Source: UBA7672 sp965279205
Lineage (GTDB): Bacteria > Pseudomonadota > Alphaproteobacteria > Caulobacterales > Hyphomonadaceae
Length of the DNA stretch: 64,000 nucleotides
NCBI GenBank assembly: GCA_965279205.1
Contig: OZ257144.1
Span: 124,001 to 188,000 of the forward strand
Direction: 5' to 3'
How positions within the stretch are numbered: position 1 is the first letter of the stretch; the number at the start of each line of letters is the position of its first letter. This document shows positions 45,548 through 54,547 of this stretch, in pieces. The position numbers and the translations under genes are program-made. The notes under the pieces are model-generated. The model made no database searches. It was not told where the DNA came from and saw only the letters and a list, made by a program, of their open reading frames with translations.

Positions 45548-46264
45548 CTACTGCGCCGAGAGACGGGCGATTGTGGCCTTCGCCGCCGTGATGGCCCGGA
45601 GCTGGGCGGAAGTCGGCGTGTGATCGGGAGCGCCATTTGTGTCTCTCAGGGCGAAGCCGCGCTCGTCCGGTTCTTCCTTGTCCAGACTGCGCAGGCCGGC
45701 GCTGACCGCCTCACGCAGGTAAGCCCTGATCTCTGCGATCGAGCCCGAGGCGATGTAAACGTGCTTGGGAATCAGCGGCTGCTCATTGGGCAGCCGAGGC
45801 GGCTGGCCTTCATTGGGATCGACCATGACTAGGCCGGGGTGGCGCGCGGCAATCGCCTTGAGCTCCGCATCGGACGGGATCGGGCCGATGAACAGCGCCT
45901 CGTCCGCAGCGATGAAGGGCAGTATCTCGAAGCGGCTGTCTTGGCCGGGCCACTGCGCCGCGAACAGATTTTCTGCGAGCTTCACGATGGCTACGTCTGT
46001 TTCCCGTCCCTCCTCTCCACGGTCCCTCGACAGGTCCACCATGTGAAGCTGCCGCGCGTCCGGTTTCCAGGTGAATCGCAGGCAGCCTTTAGAAGAGGAC
46101 ATGACGAGCGGTGGTCCGGTCTCGCGCGACAACCCGCAATAATCGCCATCAGGCATGGCGGCCATTGTCGGCCGGTCAGTAAAGGGTGCGATGTCAACAG
46201 CGGAGCCGTAGCCGCAGGCCGTGAGCGACAGCATTGCGAATGCAAACAGCAGCTTGCGGATCAT
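45548..46264 (-). CDS. Hypothetical lipoprotein (238 aa)
   Basis: A lipoprotein with signal peptide MIRKLLFAFAMLSLTAC (lipobox LTAC). The ATG has a GGAGGG site. The mature part is mixed alpha/beta with no family I recognise; PDGDYCGLSRETG and a cysteine in KGCLRF may form a disulfide. The gene is alone between alkB and a short unknown gene. Confidence 0.75.
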   Translation of the reverse strand: MIRKLLFAFAMLSLTACGYGSAVDIAPFTDRPTMAAMPDGDYCGLSRETGPPLVMSSSKGCLRFTWKPDARQLHMVDLSRDRGEEGRETDVAIVKLAENLFAAQWPGQDSRFEILPFIAADEALFIGPIPSDAELKAIAARHPGLVMVDPNEGQPPRLPNEQPLIPKHVYIASGSIAEIRAYLREAVSAGLRSLDKEEPDERGFALRDTNGAPDHTPTSAQLRAITAAKATIARLSAQ

Positions 46265-46409
46265 CGGTCCCTCCCGGATGACGCATGAGCACGCTGGGTC
46301 ATTGGATAGGCGGAATGAAGGCGCCGGGCCGGAATTCGGGACCGCTACCTCCCCATCCTGTTTTCCGGGAATGCGGCTCATGGTTCACTCCTGCCCGAGG
46401 AGATCCGTC

Positions 46410-46799
46410 GTGGCATTCGATTTCTCGGCATCGGCAGCACGTGCGCGGGCCCGGTCGACGGCCCTGGGGACGGCGCGTGAAGTCATCGTTGGCTGGCGAG
46501 AACGTCGTGAGAACGATCTGGCGGAGCTGGGCATCGTGCTGCCCCTGTCGATCTGGCTGGGACACAATAACGGACCTGACATTCTGGAAAGCCTGCTCTT
46601 CAAGGAGTGGCGCTGGCGCAAGGCGCAGGAGGAGGCGTTTGCGCCCCCAAATGCCGAGACAGGTCGCCGCTGGGCCGAAAAGGCCGAAAAACTTGGGCTT
46701 TCTTACCGCGAATATCGACTGGAACTGCTTGAACGCGGACGCCATCCGACGGATGAAGACGCTGCACGCATCCGCGCGGCCCGGCCTGCTTCAATCTAG
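46410..46799 (+). CDS. Hypothetical helical protein (129 aa)
   Basis: A 129-residue charged, mainly helical protein. The GTG has AGGAGA seven bases upstream. The middle reads IWLGHNNGPDILESLLFKEWRWRKAQ, and the C-terminal half has LGLSYREYRLELLERGRHPTDED. No family is recognised. Good codon use and the ribosome site support translation. Confidence 0.65.
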   Translation: MAFDFSASAARARARSTALGTAREVIVGWRERRENDLAELGIVLPLSIWLGHNNGPDILESLLFKEWRWRKAQEEAFAPPNAETGRRWAEKAEKLGLSYREYRLELLERGRHPTDEDAARIRAARPASI

Positions 46800-46836
46800 C
46801 AGGCCGCCGGGGCGCCTGGATGGGTGTGCCTGCCTA

Positions 46837-46863
46837 TTGAGCCTGACCGGTCGCATCCCATAT
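46837..46863 (+). promoter_or_regulatory. Candidate RpoH promoter of dnaK
   Basis: TTGAGC, 14 bases, CCCATAT resembles the heat-shock consensus. It would leave a leader of about 130 bases before the dnaK ATG. A hairpin (GAGCCCC/GGGGCTC, 46864-46892) immediately follows, at the leader's start. Confidence 0.45.
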
Positions 46864-47000
46864 GAGCCCCTACCGCGGACCCCCTGGGGCTCCTGCGGAT
46901 AGTCAAATTTACTGGACCATGGGGTCGTCCATTCTGGGTGCTGCACGTCAGGCCCGATACGGGGAATGGGGCGACCGCCGCAGAAAGGACGTTTGTAGTT

Positions 47001-48920
47001 ATGGCCAAGATCATCGGCATCGACCTCGGGACGACCAACTCCTGCGTGGCCGTCATGGACGGCGGCAGTGCAAGGGTGATCGAGAATTCCGAGGGGGCGC
47101 GAACGACCCCCTCAGTCGTCGGATTTCAGGAGTCGGGCGAACGGCTCGTCGGCGTGATCGCAAAACGCCAGTCCACAGTGAATCCGAGGTTCACGTACTC
47201 CGCCATCAAGCGCCTGATCGGGCGCACCTATGACGATCCGATGGTGAAGAAGGACAAGGACCTCGTCGCCTACGAGATCGTCAAGGGCCCGAACAGCGAC
47301 GCGTACGTCAAAGGCCGCGACAAGGATTATTCACCGCAGGAAGTTTCCGCCTTCATCCTCGGCAAGATGAAGGAAACAGCTGAAGCGTACCTTGGAGAAA
47401 AGGTCACGCAGGCAGTCATCACCGTCCCCGCCTACTTCAACGACGCCCAACGCCAGGCGACCAAAGACGCCGGCCGGATCGCTGGCCTTGAAGTGCTCCG
47501 CATTATCAACGAGCCCACGGCGGCCGCCCTCGCCTACGGCCTCGACAAGAAACACGACGGCAAGATCATCGCAGTCTACGACCTCGGCGGCGGCACGTTC
47601 GACATCTCGATCCTCGAGATCGGCGATGGCGTGTTCGAAGTTCTGTCCACGAACGGCGATACGTTCCTTGGCGGCGAAGACTTCGACAACCGTCTGGTCG
47701 ACTATATCTGCGATGAGTTCCAGAAGCAGAACGGCGTTGATCTCCGCAAGGACCTGATGGCGCTGCAGCGCGTTCGCTCCAAGGCCGAAGAGGTCAAGAA
47801 GGAGCTGTCGACCGTGCAACAGGTCGACATCACCGAGCCTTACATCACCGCGGGTCCGTCTGGCCCGGTCCACCTCAACATGAAGCTGACGCGCGCGAAG
47901 CTCGAGGCCCTCGTCGAGGACCTGGTGAAGCGCACGATCGAGCCCTGCAAGAAGGCGCTCGCCGACGCCGGCAAGAAGATCACCGAGATCGAGGAAGTCG
48001 TTCTCGTCGGCGGCATGACCCGCATGCCGAAAGTGCAGGACGCGGTGAAAGCCTTCTTCGGCAAGGAGCCGCACAAGGGCGTCAACCCGGATGAAGTCGT
48101 CGCCGTCGGCGCGGCCATCCAGGCCGGCGTGCTGCAGGGCGACGTGAAGGATGTCGTGCTGCTCGACGTGACCCCGCTGTCGCTCGGCATCGAGACGCTC
48201 GGCGGCGTGTTCACGCGCCTGATCGACCGCAACACCACCATCCCGACCAAGAAGTCTCAGGTCTTCTCGACCGCGGATGACAACCAGTCGGCAGTGACCA
48301 TCCGCGTGCTGCAAGGCGAGCGCGAGATGGCGGCGGACAACAAGCTGATGGGCAACTTCAATCTCGAAGGGATTCCGCCGGCGCCGCGCGGCGTGCCGCA
48401 GGTGGAAGTGACCTTCGACATCGACGCCAATGGCATCGTCAACGTGTCCGCCAAGGACAAGGCGACGTCGAAAGAACAGAAGATCACCATCCAGTCGAAT
48501 GGCGGCCTGACGGAAGCCGAGATCCAGCAGATGGTGAAGGATGCCGAGGCGAACTCCGCCGAGGACAAGAAGCGCCGCGAGACGGTCGAGACCAAGAACC
48601 AGGGCGAGAGCCTTGTGCACGCGACAGAGAAACAGCTGGCCGAGCATGGCGCTTCGGTAAGCGCGCAGGTGAAGACCGACATCGAGACCGCGATCAAGGA
48701 TCTGAAAGCGGCGCTCGAGAAGGACGACACGGCCGCCATCAAGACCAAGAGCCAGACCCTGGCCGCCGCCGCCATGAAGATGGGCGAGGAAATCTACTCC
48801 AAGTCCCAGGGCGCGGAAGGCGGGGCTGACGCTGCGGGCGCCGCAGGGGCTGCGCCGGGCGGCGACGATGTGGTCGATGCCGACTTCGAAGAAGTCAAAG
48901 ACGACAAGAAAAGCGCCTGA
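47001..48920 (+). CDS. dnaK: Chaperone protein DnaK (Hsp70)
   Basis: The ATP-driven Hsp70 chaperone, 639 residues. The ATPase domain opens IIGIDLGTTNSCVAV, with phosphate-2 block VYDLGGGTFDISI; the substrate domain has DVTPLSLGIETLGG; the lid ends in an acidic tail with DDVVDADFEEVKDD, the EEVD-like alphaproteobacterial ending. An AAGGA site lies upstream. It pairs with dnaJ, 205 bases downstream. Confidence 0.98.
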   Translation: MAKIIGIDLGTTNSCVAVMDGGSARVIENSEGARTTPSVVGFQESGERLVGVIAKRQSTVNPRFTYSAIKRLIGRTYDDPMVKKDKDLVAYEIVKGPNSDAYVKGRDKDYSPQEVSAFILGKMKETAEAYLGEKVTQAVITVPAYFNDAQRQATKDAGRIAGLEVLRIINEPTAAALAYGLDKKHDGKIIAVYDLGGGTFDISILEIGDGVFEVLSTNGDTFLGGEDFDNRLVDYICDEFQKQNGVDLRKDLMALQRVRSKAEEVKKELSTVQQVDITEPYITAGPSGPVHLNMKLTRAKLEALVEDLVKRTIEPCKKALADAGKKITEIEEVVLVGGMTRMPKVQDAVKAFFGKEPHKGVNPDEVVAVGAAIQAGVLQGDVKDVVLLDVTPLSLGIETLGGVFTRLIDRNTTIPTKKSQVFSTADDNQSAVTIRVLQGEREMAADNKLMGNFNLEGIPPAPRGVPQVEVTFDIDANGIVNVSAKDKATSKEQKITIQSNGGLTEAEIQQMVKDAEANSAEDKKRRETVETKNQGESLVHATEKQLAEHGASVSAQVKTDIETAIKDLKAALEKDDTAAIKTKSQTLAAAAMKMGEEIYSKSQGAEGGADAAGAAGAAPGGDDVVDADFEEVKDDKKSA

Positions 48921-48958
48921 TCGCTAGGCTTTGGCTATCAGGTGAGGTGAAGAATCGT

Positions 48959-49008
48959 ATGGGCCGTGGTCAGACAGGGGGCTTTAATCCCCGCCGATCA
49001 CGGCCCAT
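48959..49008 (+). promoter_or_regulatory. Stem-loop between dnaK and dnaJ
   Basis: Ten-base perfect arms ATGGGCCGTG/CACGGCCCAT enclose a second small stem (GGGG/CCCC with a seven-base loop). There is no T-run, so it is more likely an mRNA processing or stability element, or a partial attenuator, than a simple terminator. Confidence 0.65.
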
Positions 49009-49125
49009 CTAGTTTCAGCGGTTGCTAAGGTTCGCCTGCAACAAGTCTCATAAAGCGCTCCCCGGCAGGCGGGCAGGTACGGCAGTCATGGGTTCGATTG
49101 GCATGGATACGGTCCGGTCGTCACG

Positions 49126-50256
49126 ATGAGCGAGCGCTCCTATTATGATGTTCTCGGCGTCGAAAAAGGCGCCGACGAGAAGGCCTTGAAGGCCGCCTTC
49201 CGCAAGAAGGCGATGGAATATCACCCGGACCGCAATCCGGGCTGCTCGGTCTCCGAGGGCAAGTTCAAGGAACTGTCCGAAGCGTACGAGACCCTCAACG
49301 ATCCCGAGAAGCGCGCAATCTACGACCGCTTCGGCAAGGCCGGCCTCAATGGCGGCGGTGGTCCCGGCGGCATGAACGGCCGACCGGAAGACATCTTCCG
49401 CGATGTGTTCGGCGATGTGTTCTCGGAATTCTTCGGCGGCCAGCGCCAGCAGCGCGGCGGTCCGGCGCGCGGGGCGGACCTGCGCTATGACTACGAGATC
49501 AGCCTCGAGGACGCCTATCACGGCAAGCAGGCCGACATCACCGTTCCCGCGACCGAGAAGTGCGAACCCTGCCACGGTTCCGGCGCCGAGTCGGGTACGC
49601 AGCCGGAAACCTGCACCACCTGCCAGGGCCATGGCCGCGTGCGGGTGCAGCAAGGCTTCTTCACGATGGAGCGCACCTGTGGCCGCTGCCAGGGCACAGG
49701 CAGTGTGATCAAGACGCCGTGCCGCACCTGTGGCGGACGCGGCGCCGTGCGCAAGGAGCGCACCCTGTCAGTCAACATTCCGGCAGGCATCGAGGATGGC
49801 CAGCGCATCCGGCTCGGCGGCGAAGGTGAACCCGGCGCTCGCAACGGCCCCAAAGGCGACCTCTACATCTTCATCTCCGTGAAGGAGCACGAGATCTTCG
49901 AGCGCGACGGCCAGACTCTGTTTGCGCGTACGCCGGTTGCGATGTGCACTGCGGCGCTAGGCGGCGAGATCGAGATGCCGACCATCGATGGCGGCCGCAT
50001 GCGCGTGTCGATCCCCGAGGGCTCGCAGACCGGCAAGCGCATGCGCCTCAAGGGCAAAGGCATGCCGACGCTACGCGGTGGCGCGAATGGCGACATGGTC
50101 GTCGAACTCTTCGTCGAGACGCCGACGCATCTGTCGTCCAAGCAGAAGGAACTGCTCAAGCAGTTCGCCGCCGAGTGCAGCGACAAGTGCCACCCGGAAA
50201 GCCAGGGCTTCTTCAAGAAGGTGAAGAAGCGGTTCGAGCAGGACTCGCGGGCCTGA
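49126..50256 (+). CDS. dnaJ: Chaperone protein DnaJ
   Basis: The Hsp40 partner of DnaK, 376 residues. J domain with HPD at residues 33-35, a glycine-rich linker, four zinc-finger repeats (CEPCHGSG, CTTCQGHG, CGRCQGTG, CRTCGGRG) and the C-terminal substrate domain. The ribosome site is weak, in keeping with lower DnaJ than DnaK levels. Confidence 0.98.
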   Translation: MSERSYYDVLGVEKGADEKALKAAFRKKAMEYHPDRNPGCSVSEGKFKELSEAYETLNDPEKRAIYDRFGKAGLNGGGGPGGMNGRPEDIFRDVFGDVFSEFFGGQRQQRGGPARGADLRYDYEISLEDAYHGKQADITVPATEKCEPCHGSGAESGTQPETCTTCQGHGRVRVQQGFFTMERTCGRCQGTGSVIKTPCRTCGGRGAVRKERTLSVNIPAGIEDGQRIRLGGEGEPGARNGPKGDLYIFISVKEHEIFERDGQTLFARTPVAMCTAALGGEIEMPTIDGGRMRVSIPEGSQTGKRMRLKGKGMPTLRGGANGDMVVELFVETPTHLSSKQKELLKQFAAECSDKCHPESQGFFKKVKKRFEQDSRA

Positions 50257-50282
50257 TCTGGCGCACCTGACTCAGATCTCCA

Positions 50283-50807
50283 TCAGGTAGGATTTGGCGC
50301 CAGCGCTTCCGGCTGTGGCGCAGGCGGCTCGATCAGATCGCAGTCGATCTCGACGGGTTTCTGCTGCGCCATCGAGACGGGACCTTCATAGATCCCGCAA
50401 TTGATCAGGTTATCCTCGTGCGCGCGCCGCGCGGTGTAGACGTTCACCAGCACCTGCGGCGCGCCTTCAATATCCTCCAGCATCTCCGGATCGATGGCCG
50501 AGCCCGGCACTGTGACGGTGCGGCTGGCAGGCTGGACCACGATGTCATCGGCCCCGAGATTGATCTGGCCGACCTCGTCCGCACGGGCTCGCGCGGCTTC
50601 CTTCGGCTCGCCCCAGTACATGCCAGAGACGGTGACCATCTCGCTCATGCCGGCAAGTTTCTCGATCGTGCGCGGGGTCAGCGTCAGCTGGACGTCGAAG
50701 GCATAGGGCGCGGGCTTGGCCTCAGCAGCCGATTCGGCGGCTGGGCCCTGGGCCGGAGCACAGGCCAAAAGGCAGGCAGCGGGTATCGGCAGGGCAAAGT
50801 GCTTCAT
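50283..50807 (-). CDS. Hypothetical lipoprotein (174 aa)
   Basis: A predicted lipoprotein with a signal peptide and lipobox CLLAC, then an Ala/Glu/Pro linker. The mature region (YAFDVQLTLTPRTIEKLAGM, then MVTVSGMYWGEP) looks like a small beta-rich domain; two Cys residues near the end (NCGIYE, IDCDLI) could bond. No family recognised. The ATG was chosen over a TTG two codons earlier. Confidence 0.72.
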   Translation of the reverse strand: MKHFALPIPAACLLACAPAQGPAAESAAEAKPAPYAFDVQLTLTPRTIEKLAGMSEMVTVSGMYWGEPKEAARARADEVGQINLGADDIVVQPASRTVTVPGSAIDPEMLEDIEGAPQVLVNVYTARRAHEDNLINCGIYEGPVSMAQQKPVEIDCDLIEPPAPQPEALAPNPT

Positions 50808-50903
50808 GGACAACGAGACTCGCTTCCCGGGGCGAGACGGTCAACTTTCAATCCGGAAAGGCCGGCCCTCCCCCCTCCATGAATTTCCCGCTATAAGCGG
50901 CGC

Positions 50904-51680
50904 ATGACGATCAGGATCGCAATCGCCGGCGCAGCCGGACGCATGGGACAGGCGCTGGCAAAAACCGCTGGCGACGGGATCGCTATTGTCGGCGGCAGCG
51001 AACGAGCGGGAACGCCGACCATTGGCCAGGCCTTCGGCGGCGGGATCATCAGTGATTCGACCGCCAAGGCGGCTGCAAGCGCCGATGTGTGGATCGACTT
51101 CACCACGCCGGATGCGTCCCTTGGGGCGCTCGAACAGCTGAAACTGACAAAGGTGAAGGCTGCGATCGTCGGCACGACTGGCCTTGCCTCCCAACAGGAG
51201 CAGCAGATCGCCGAGCATGCGAAGCGCATCGCCATCGTGCGGGATCGGAATTTCTCGCTCGGCGTCAACCTCATGATCGGCCTTGTCGAACAGGCTGCGG
51301 CCCGGCTCGGACCCGACTGGGACATCGAGATCTTCGAAGGCCATCACCGCCGCAAGGTGGATGCGCCCTCCGGGACAGCCCTGATGATCGGCGAGTCGGC
51401 GGCGAAGGGGCGCGGCAAATCCCTGAACGAGCTGCGCACGCCGCCTTATGACGGGCTGACTGGCCCGCGCAAGGAAGGCGCGATCGGCTTTTCCGTGGTG
51501 CGTGCTGGCGGCATCATTGGCGATCACGACGTAACCTTTGGCTCAGACGAGGAAATCCTGACCATTGGTCATCGCGCGCTCGACCGCACCCTCTTTGCCC
51601 GAGGCGCTCTTGCCGCTGCCAAGTGGGCGGTCGACCAGAAGCCAGGCCTCTATTCCATGCGGGATGTGCTGGCTCTCTGA
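50904..51680 (+). CDS. dapB: 4-hydroxy-tetrahydrodipicolinate reductase
   Basis: The lysine/diaminopimelate pathway reductase using NAD(P)H. Its 258 residues carry the N-terminal dinucleotide motif IAGAAGRMGQALAK and the family signature EGHHRRKVDAPSGTA with the catalytic His and Lys. The length is typical. It precedes the amidase gene. Confidence 0.96.
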   Translation: MTIRIAIAGAAGRMGQALAKTAGDGIAIVGGSERAGTPTIGQAFGGGIISDSTAKAAASADVWIDFTTPDASLGALEQLKLTKVKAAIVGTTGLASQQEQQIAEHAKRIAIVRDRNFSLGVNLMIGLVEQAAARLGPDWDIEIFEGHHRRKVDAPSGTALMIGESAAKGRGKSLNELRTPPYDGLTGPRKEGAIGFSVVRAGGIIGDHDVTFGSDEEILTIGHRALDRTLFARGALAAAKWAVDQKPGLYSMRDVLAL

Positions 51681-51805
51681 GTTCCCTCGCGACCTTTCGT
51701 GGCTTTCACTTTGATTGTTGCGCCATGCGCGCATAGACGTGGCATGGGCGCTGGATAGAGCGGCCATACGGAGGGGAACGCGGGAGACGGGGGCTTTGCG
51801 CACAC

Positions 51806-53467
51806 ATGGCGCAGGCGTTTCACATCTATGAGTCGGCCAGAACGCTTCTGGACCGCGTGGCGTCCGGTGAGCTGAGCGCCGTCGACCTGCTTGAAGAACA
51901 CATCGCCCGGCATGAAGCGGTCGACCCGGTGATCAACGCCGTGGTCCGCACCGACCTTGCCGCGGCGCGAGCGCGGGCGCGGGAACTCGACCGCCTGATG
52001 AAGGCGGGGATACCGTCTGGTCCGCTTCACGGGCTGCCCATCACCATCAAGGACACGTTCGACGTGGAGGGCATGCCGGCAACCGCTGGTGCGCCTGAAT
52101 ACGCAAAGCGCCCGGCCAAGACACCTGATGCCGAGGCGGTGCAGCGCTTGCGCGCGGCTGGCGCTGTGATCTGGGGCAAGACGAACACGCCCTATCTCGC
52201 CGGCGACAACCAGACCTTCAATCAGGTGCATGGGCGCACGTCCAATCCATGGGACATCAGCCGGACGCCGGGCGGATCGTCAGGCGGCGCAGCGGCGGCG
52301 CTGGCGACCGGCATCACACCGCTGGAGCTTGGGTCAGACATTGGCGGGTCACTTCGGTTGCCGGCGCACTTCTGTGGCGTTGCCGCGTTGAAGCCGACCT
52401 TTGGGCGAACACCGATTCTTGGCCACGTACCGCCCGCGCCTGGATCTCTGGCCATACGCGATCTCAACGTTGCGGGGCCGATGGCGCGGAATGTCGGCGA
52501 TCTGCGTCTGATGTTTTCGGTGCTCACCGGCGATGTGGCGCCCGCTCCCCGGCGTCCGGGACTGAAGGCGCGGCGCATCGGCGTCTGGGCGGAGGACAAG
52601 GCCTTCCCGGTGTCGGCCGAATGCCTGGCGGCGGTCGAGACAGCAGCCGAGGCGGCGGCGCAGGCAGGCGCCCAAGTGATCGTCGCCAAGCCTGAGATCG
52701 AGGGCGGCGCCCTGATGGATCTCTATCTGCAGCTACTGCTGCCGATCCTGGCGAGCGACATGCCATCGCCGCTGGTGAAGGCCATGGAAGTGGGCCGGCC
52801 GCTGGCGCGGGTGCTCGCCCGGGGCGAGCCCTTCTCGTTCGGCAAGTGGGCGCTCTATTCGGCAGCGACCCACCATGACTGGCTGAAGGCCGATGAGGCC
52901 CGACGCAGGTTGAAGCGGAGCGTGTCCGAGTTCTTCTCGCGCTGGCATGCGATCATCACGCCGGTCGCGCCCTCGACGGCGTTCGAGCATGTCGAGACAG
53001 GTGATGCGGTGACGCGGCTACTGACAGTCGACGGCAAGCCAACGCCCTACCACGCCTTCCATTCCTGGATTGCGCTGGCGACGGTGTGCCACCTTCCCTC
53101 TGTCGTGATCCCCGTGCCGCGCGGACCGGGCGAGCTGCCGGCCGGCGTCCAGATCATCGGACCCGAAGGCGGCGATCTCGACGTGCTGGCGATCGCCGAA
53201 GCACTGGAAGCGGAAATGGGTGGCTTCCAGCGCCCGCCGGAAGAAAACCTGTCCGCGCCGCTGGAACTGACGGTGGCGACCGGAAAGAAGAGGCCGAAGG
53301 ACAAGCCAGAACCAAAGGCAGTCAGGGAGAAGCCGGCCAAGGCAGCGAAAGCCGCAAAGCCGGTGAAACCGCAAAAGGCGCCGAAGCCGGCTAGGGAAAG
53401 GCCAGTCAAGGTGGTGAAGCCGAAACCGGTGAAGCCCGAGAAGCCGAAGAAGCCTGCGAAGAAATAA
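51806..53467 (+). CDS. Amidase-signature enzyme with a lysine-rich tail
   Basis: A 553-residue amidase. The Ser-cis-Ser-Lys machinery is visible: Lys in ITIKDTF near 75, then GGSSGGAAAALATG and DIGGSLRLPAHFCG. The enzyme body ends near 490; the last ~60 residues are almost only Lys, Pro, Ala, Arg and Val, a strongly basic low-complexity tail absent from most amidases. The nearest groups cleave short amides. GatB/GatC partners are not seen, so it is unlikely to be the tRNA-dependent GatA. Confidence 0.9.
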   Translation: MAQAFHIYESARTLLDRVASGELSAVDLLEEHIARHEAVDPVINAVVRTDLAAARARARELDRLMKAGIPSGPLHGLPITIKDTFDVEGMPATAGAPEYAKRPAKTPDAEAVQRLRAAGAVIWGKTNTPYLAGDNQTFNQVHGRTSNPWDISRTPGGSSGGAAAALATGITPLELGSDIGGSLRLPAHFCGVAALKPTFGRTPILGHVPPAPGSLAIRDLNVAGPMARNVGDLRLMFSVLTGDVAPAPRRPGLKARRIGVWAEDKAFPVSAECLAAVETAAEAAAQAGAQVIVAKPEIEGGALMDLYLQLLLPILASDMPSPLVKAMEVGRPLARVLARGEPFSFGKWALYSAATHHDWLKADEARRRLKRSVSEFFSRWHAIITPVAPSTAFEHVETGDAVTRLLTVDGKPTPYHAFHSWIALATVCHLPSVVIPVPRGPGELPAGVQIIGPEGGDLDVLAIAEALEAEMGGFQRPPEENLSAPLELTVATGKKRPKDKPEPKAVREKPAKAAKAAKPVKPQKAPKPARERPVKVVKPKPVKPEKPKKPAKK

Positions 53468-53484
53468 TCTCGTGGTTCGGCGGC

Positions 53485-53952
53485 CTACCAGCTGCCGATG
53501 TTCGGCGCGCTGGCCCAAGGCTCGGCGGGCGGTTTCGGTTCGCCCTTCTGCAGCAGCTCGATCGATATGCCGTCGGGCGATCGCACGAAGGCCATGCGGC
53601 CATCGCGCGGCGGACGGTTGATCGTGACGCCAATCTTCTGGAAGCGCTCGCAGGCGGCGTAGATGTCGTCGACCCTGTAGGCCAGGTGTCCGAAATTGCG
53701 GCCGCCGGCATATTCGTGCTCGTCCCAGTTGTGGGTGAGCTCGACCATGGGCAGGCCGGTCGGGAATTTCCCCTCGCCGGCCCAGCCGGACCGAGCGACG
53801 TCTTCCGGCGAGGCGAGGAAGACCAGCGTGTATTTGCCCTGCGGATAGTCATTGCGGCGAACCTCGACGAGACCTAGGCCGTCGCTGAAGAATTTCACCG
53901 CCGCAGGCAGATCGCCGACGCGCACCATGGCGTGCAGGAATTCGACACTCAT
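53485..53952 (-). CDS. Glyoxalase I (lactoylglutathione lyase)-like
   Basis: A 155-residue protein with two beta-alpha-beta-beta-beta units typical of glyoxalase I. The metal-ligand positions fit His in FLHAMVRVGDL and Glu in MVELTHNWDEHEY, with a further His in NFGHLAYRVDD and Glu in GISIELLQKGE. It starts with a four-base overlap after DUF2244. The enzyme detoxifies methylglyoxal with glutathione, and gshB is elsewhere in the window. Confidence 0.88.
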   Translation of the reverse strand: MSVEFLHAMVRVGDLPAAVKFFSDGLGLVEVRRNDYPQGKYTLVFLASPEDVARSGWAGEGKFPTGLPMVELTHNWDEHEYAGGRNFGHLAYRVDDIYAACERFQKIGVTINRPPRDGRMAFVRSPDGISIELLQKGEPKPPAEPWASAPNIGSW

Positions 53953-54434
53953 CTGGCGTCTCCGTGGTGGCGCTCGCGCTTTGCGTCGCTGAGCGCCTGC
54001 ATCAGGCGACGGGCAAAGGTTTCGCGCTCGCGCGGGGTCAGGAACTCTCCGAGCGCGTAGGCGCGGTTGGAGGCCGCAAGACGCAGGGCGTTGGGGCCAT
54101 CGGCGGTGCGGTCAAATTCGACGCGGGTAAAACGCGAGGCAAGGCGCGCCCGGCGCTCCCTTCCCCAGCCGTCCACCTTCCGGACGTCGACCGCCTCAGC
54201 GGTTACGCGAACATAGGTTCGGGCGGACTGGACGCGGAAGGAGAAGCGGAACACCAGCCAGAGCAACAGGACTTCGAGGCCCATGAAGCCGAGCACAGGC
54301 CAGGCGCCAGCGAGAAGAAACGCAAGCCCCGAGAAGAAGCTGAGACCACCCAGCAACAGCATGACGCGGTTGAACCCGCGCGGGGAAAGCGACCGCGGCG
54401 GCTCCAGCACAGCGTCGAGATAGATCTGGGCCAT
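53949..54434 (-). CDS. DUF2244 membrane protein
   Basis: A 161-residue protein with two central hydrophobic segments (MLLLGGLSFFSGLAFLLAG and a second just after) and a soluble C-terminus with RFTRVEFDRT, the DUF2244 pattern. Function unknown. MAQIYLDAVLEPPRSL was chosen as the start, since the upstream part of the frame lacks homology features. It overlaps the glyoxalase start by ATGA. Confidence 0.78.
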   Translation of the reverse strand: MAQIYLDAVLEPPRSLSPRGFNRVMLLLGGLSFFSGLAFLLAGAWPVLGFMGLEVLLLWLVFRFSFRVQSARTYVRVTAEAVDVRKVDGWGRERRARLASRFTRVEFDRTADGPNALRLAASNRAYALGEFLTPRERETFARRLMQALSDAKRERHHGDAR

Positions 54435-54478
54435 GTCGGGAAGCTTAGAGCGGCTGCCTGAGCCTGCAAGTATCAGAG

Positions 54479-54520
54479 TTGTCATCCGTGGCGGTGCGGC
54501 GCGCAGCGCCGGGATGACAA
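54479..54520. repeat. REP-like hairpin before nth
   Basis: TTGTCATCC and GGATGACAA, with an inner GGCG/CGCC, enclose a GC-rich loop. The GTCATCC ends are like those of the other REP-type elements in the window. Confidence 0.65.
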
Positions 54521-54547
54521 GCTGCAAAGTCTGATTAGGTTGCCGCC

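Noticed and set aside
47331..48647. Long leftward open frame opposite dnaK
   Set aside because: A shadow of dnaK codon bias; the protein is low-complexity His/Arg/Leu-rich with no family.
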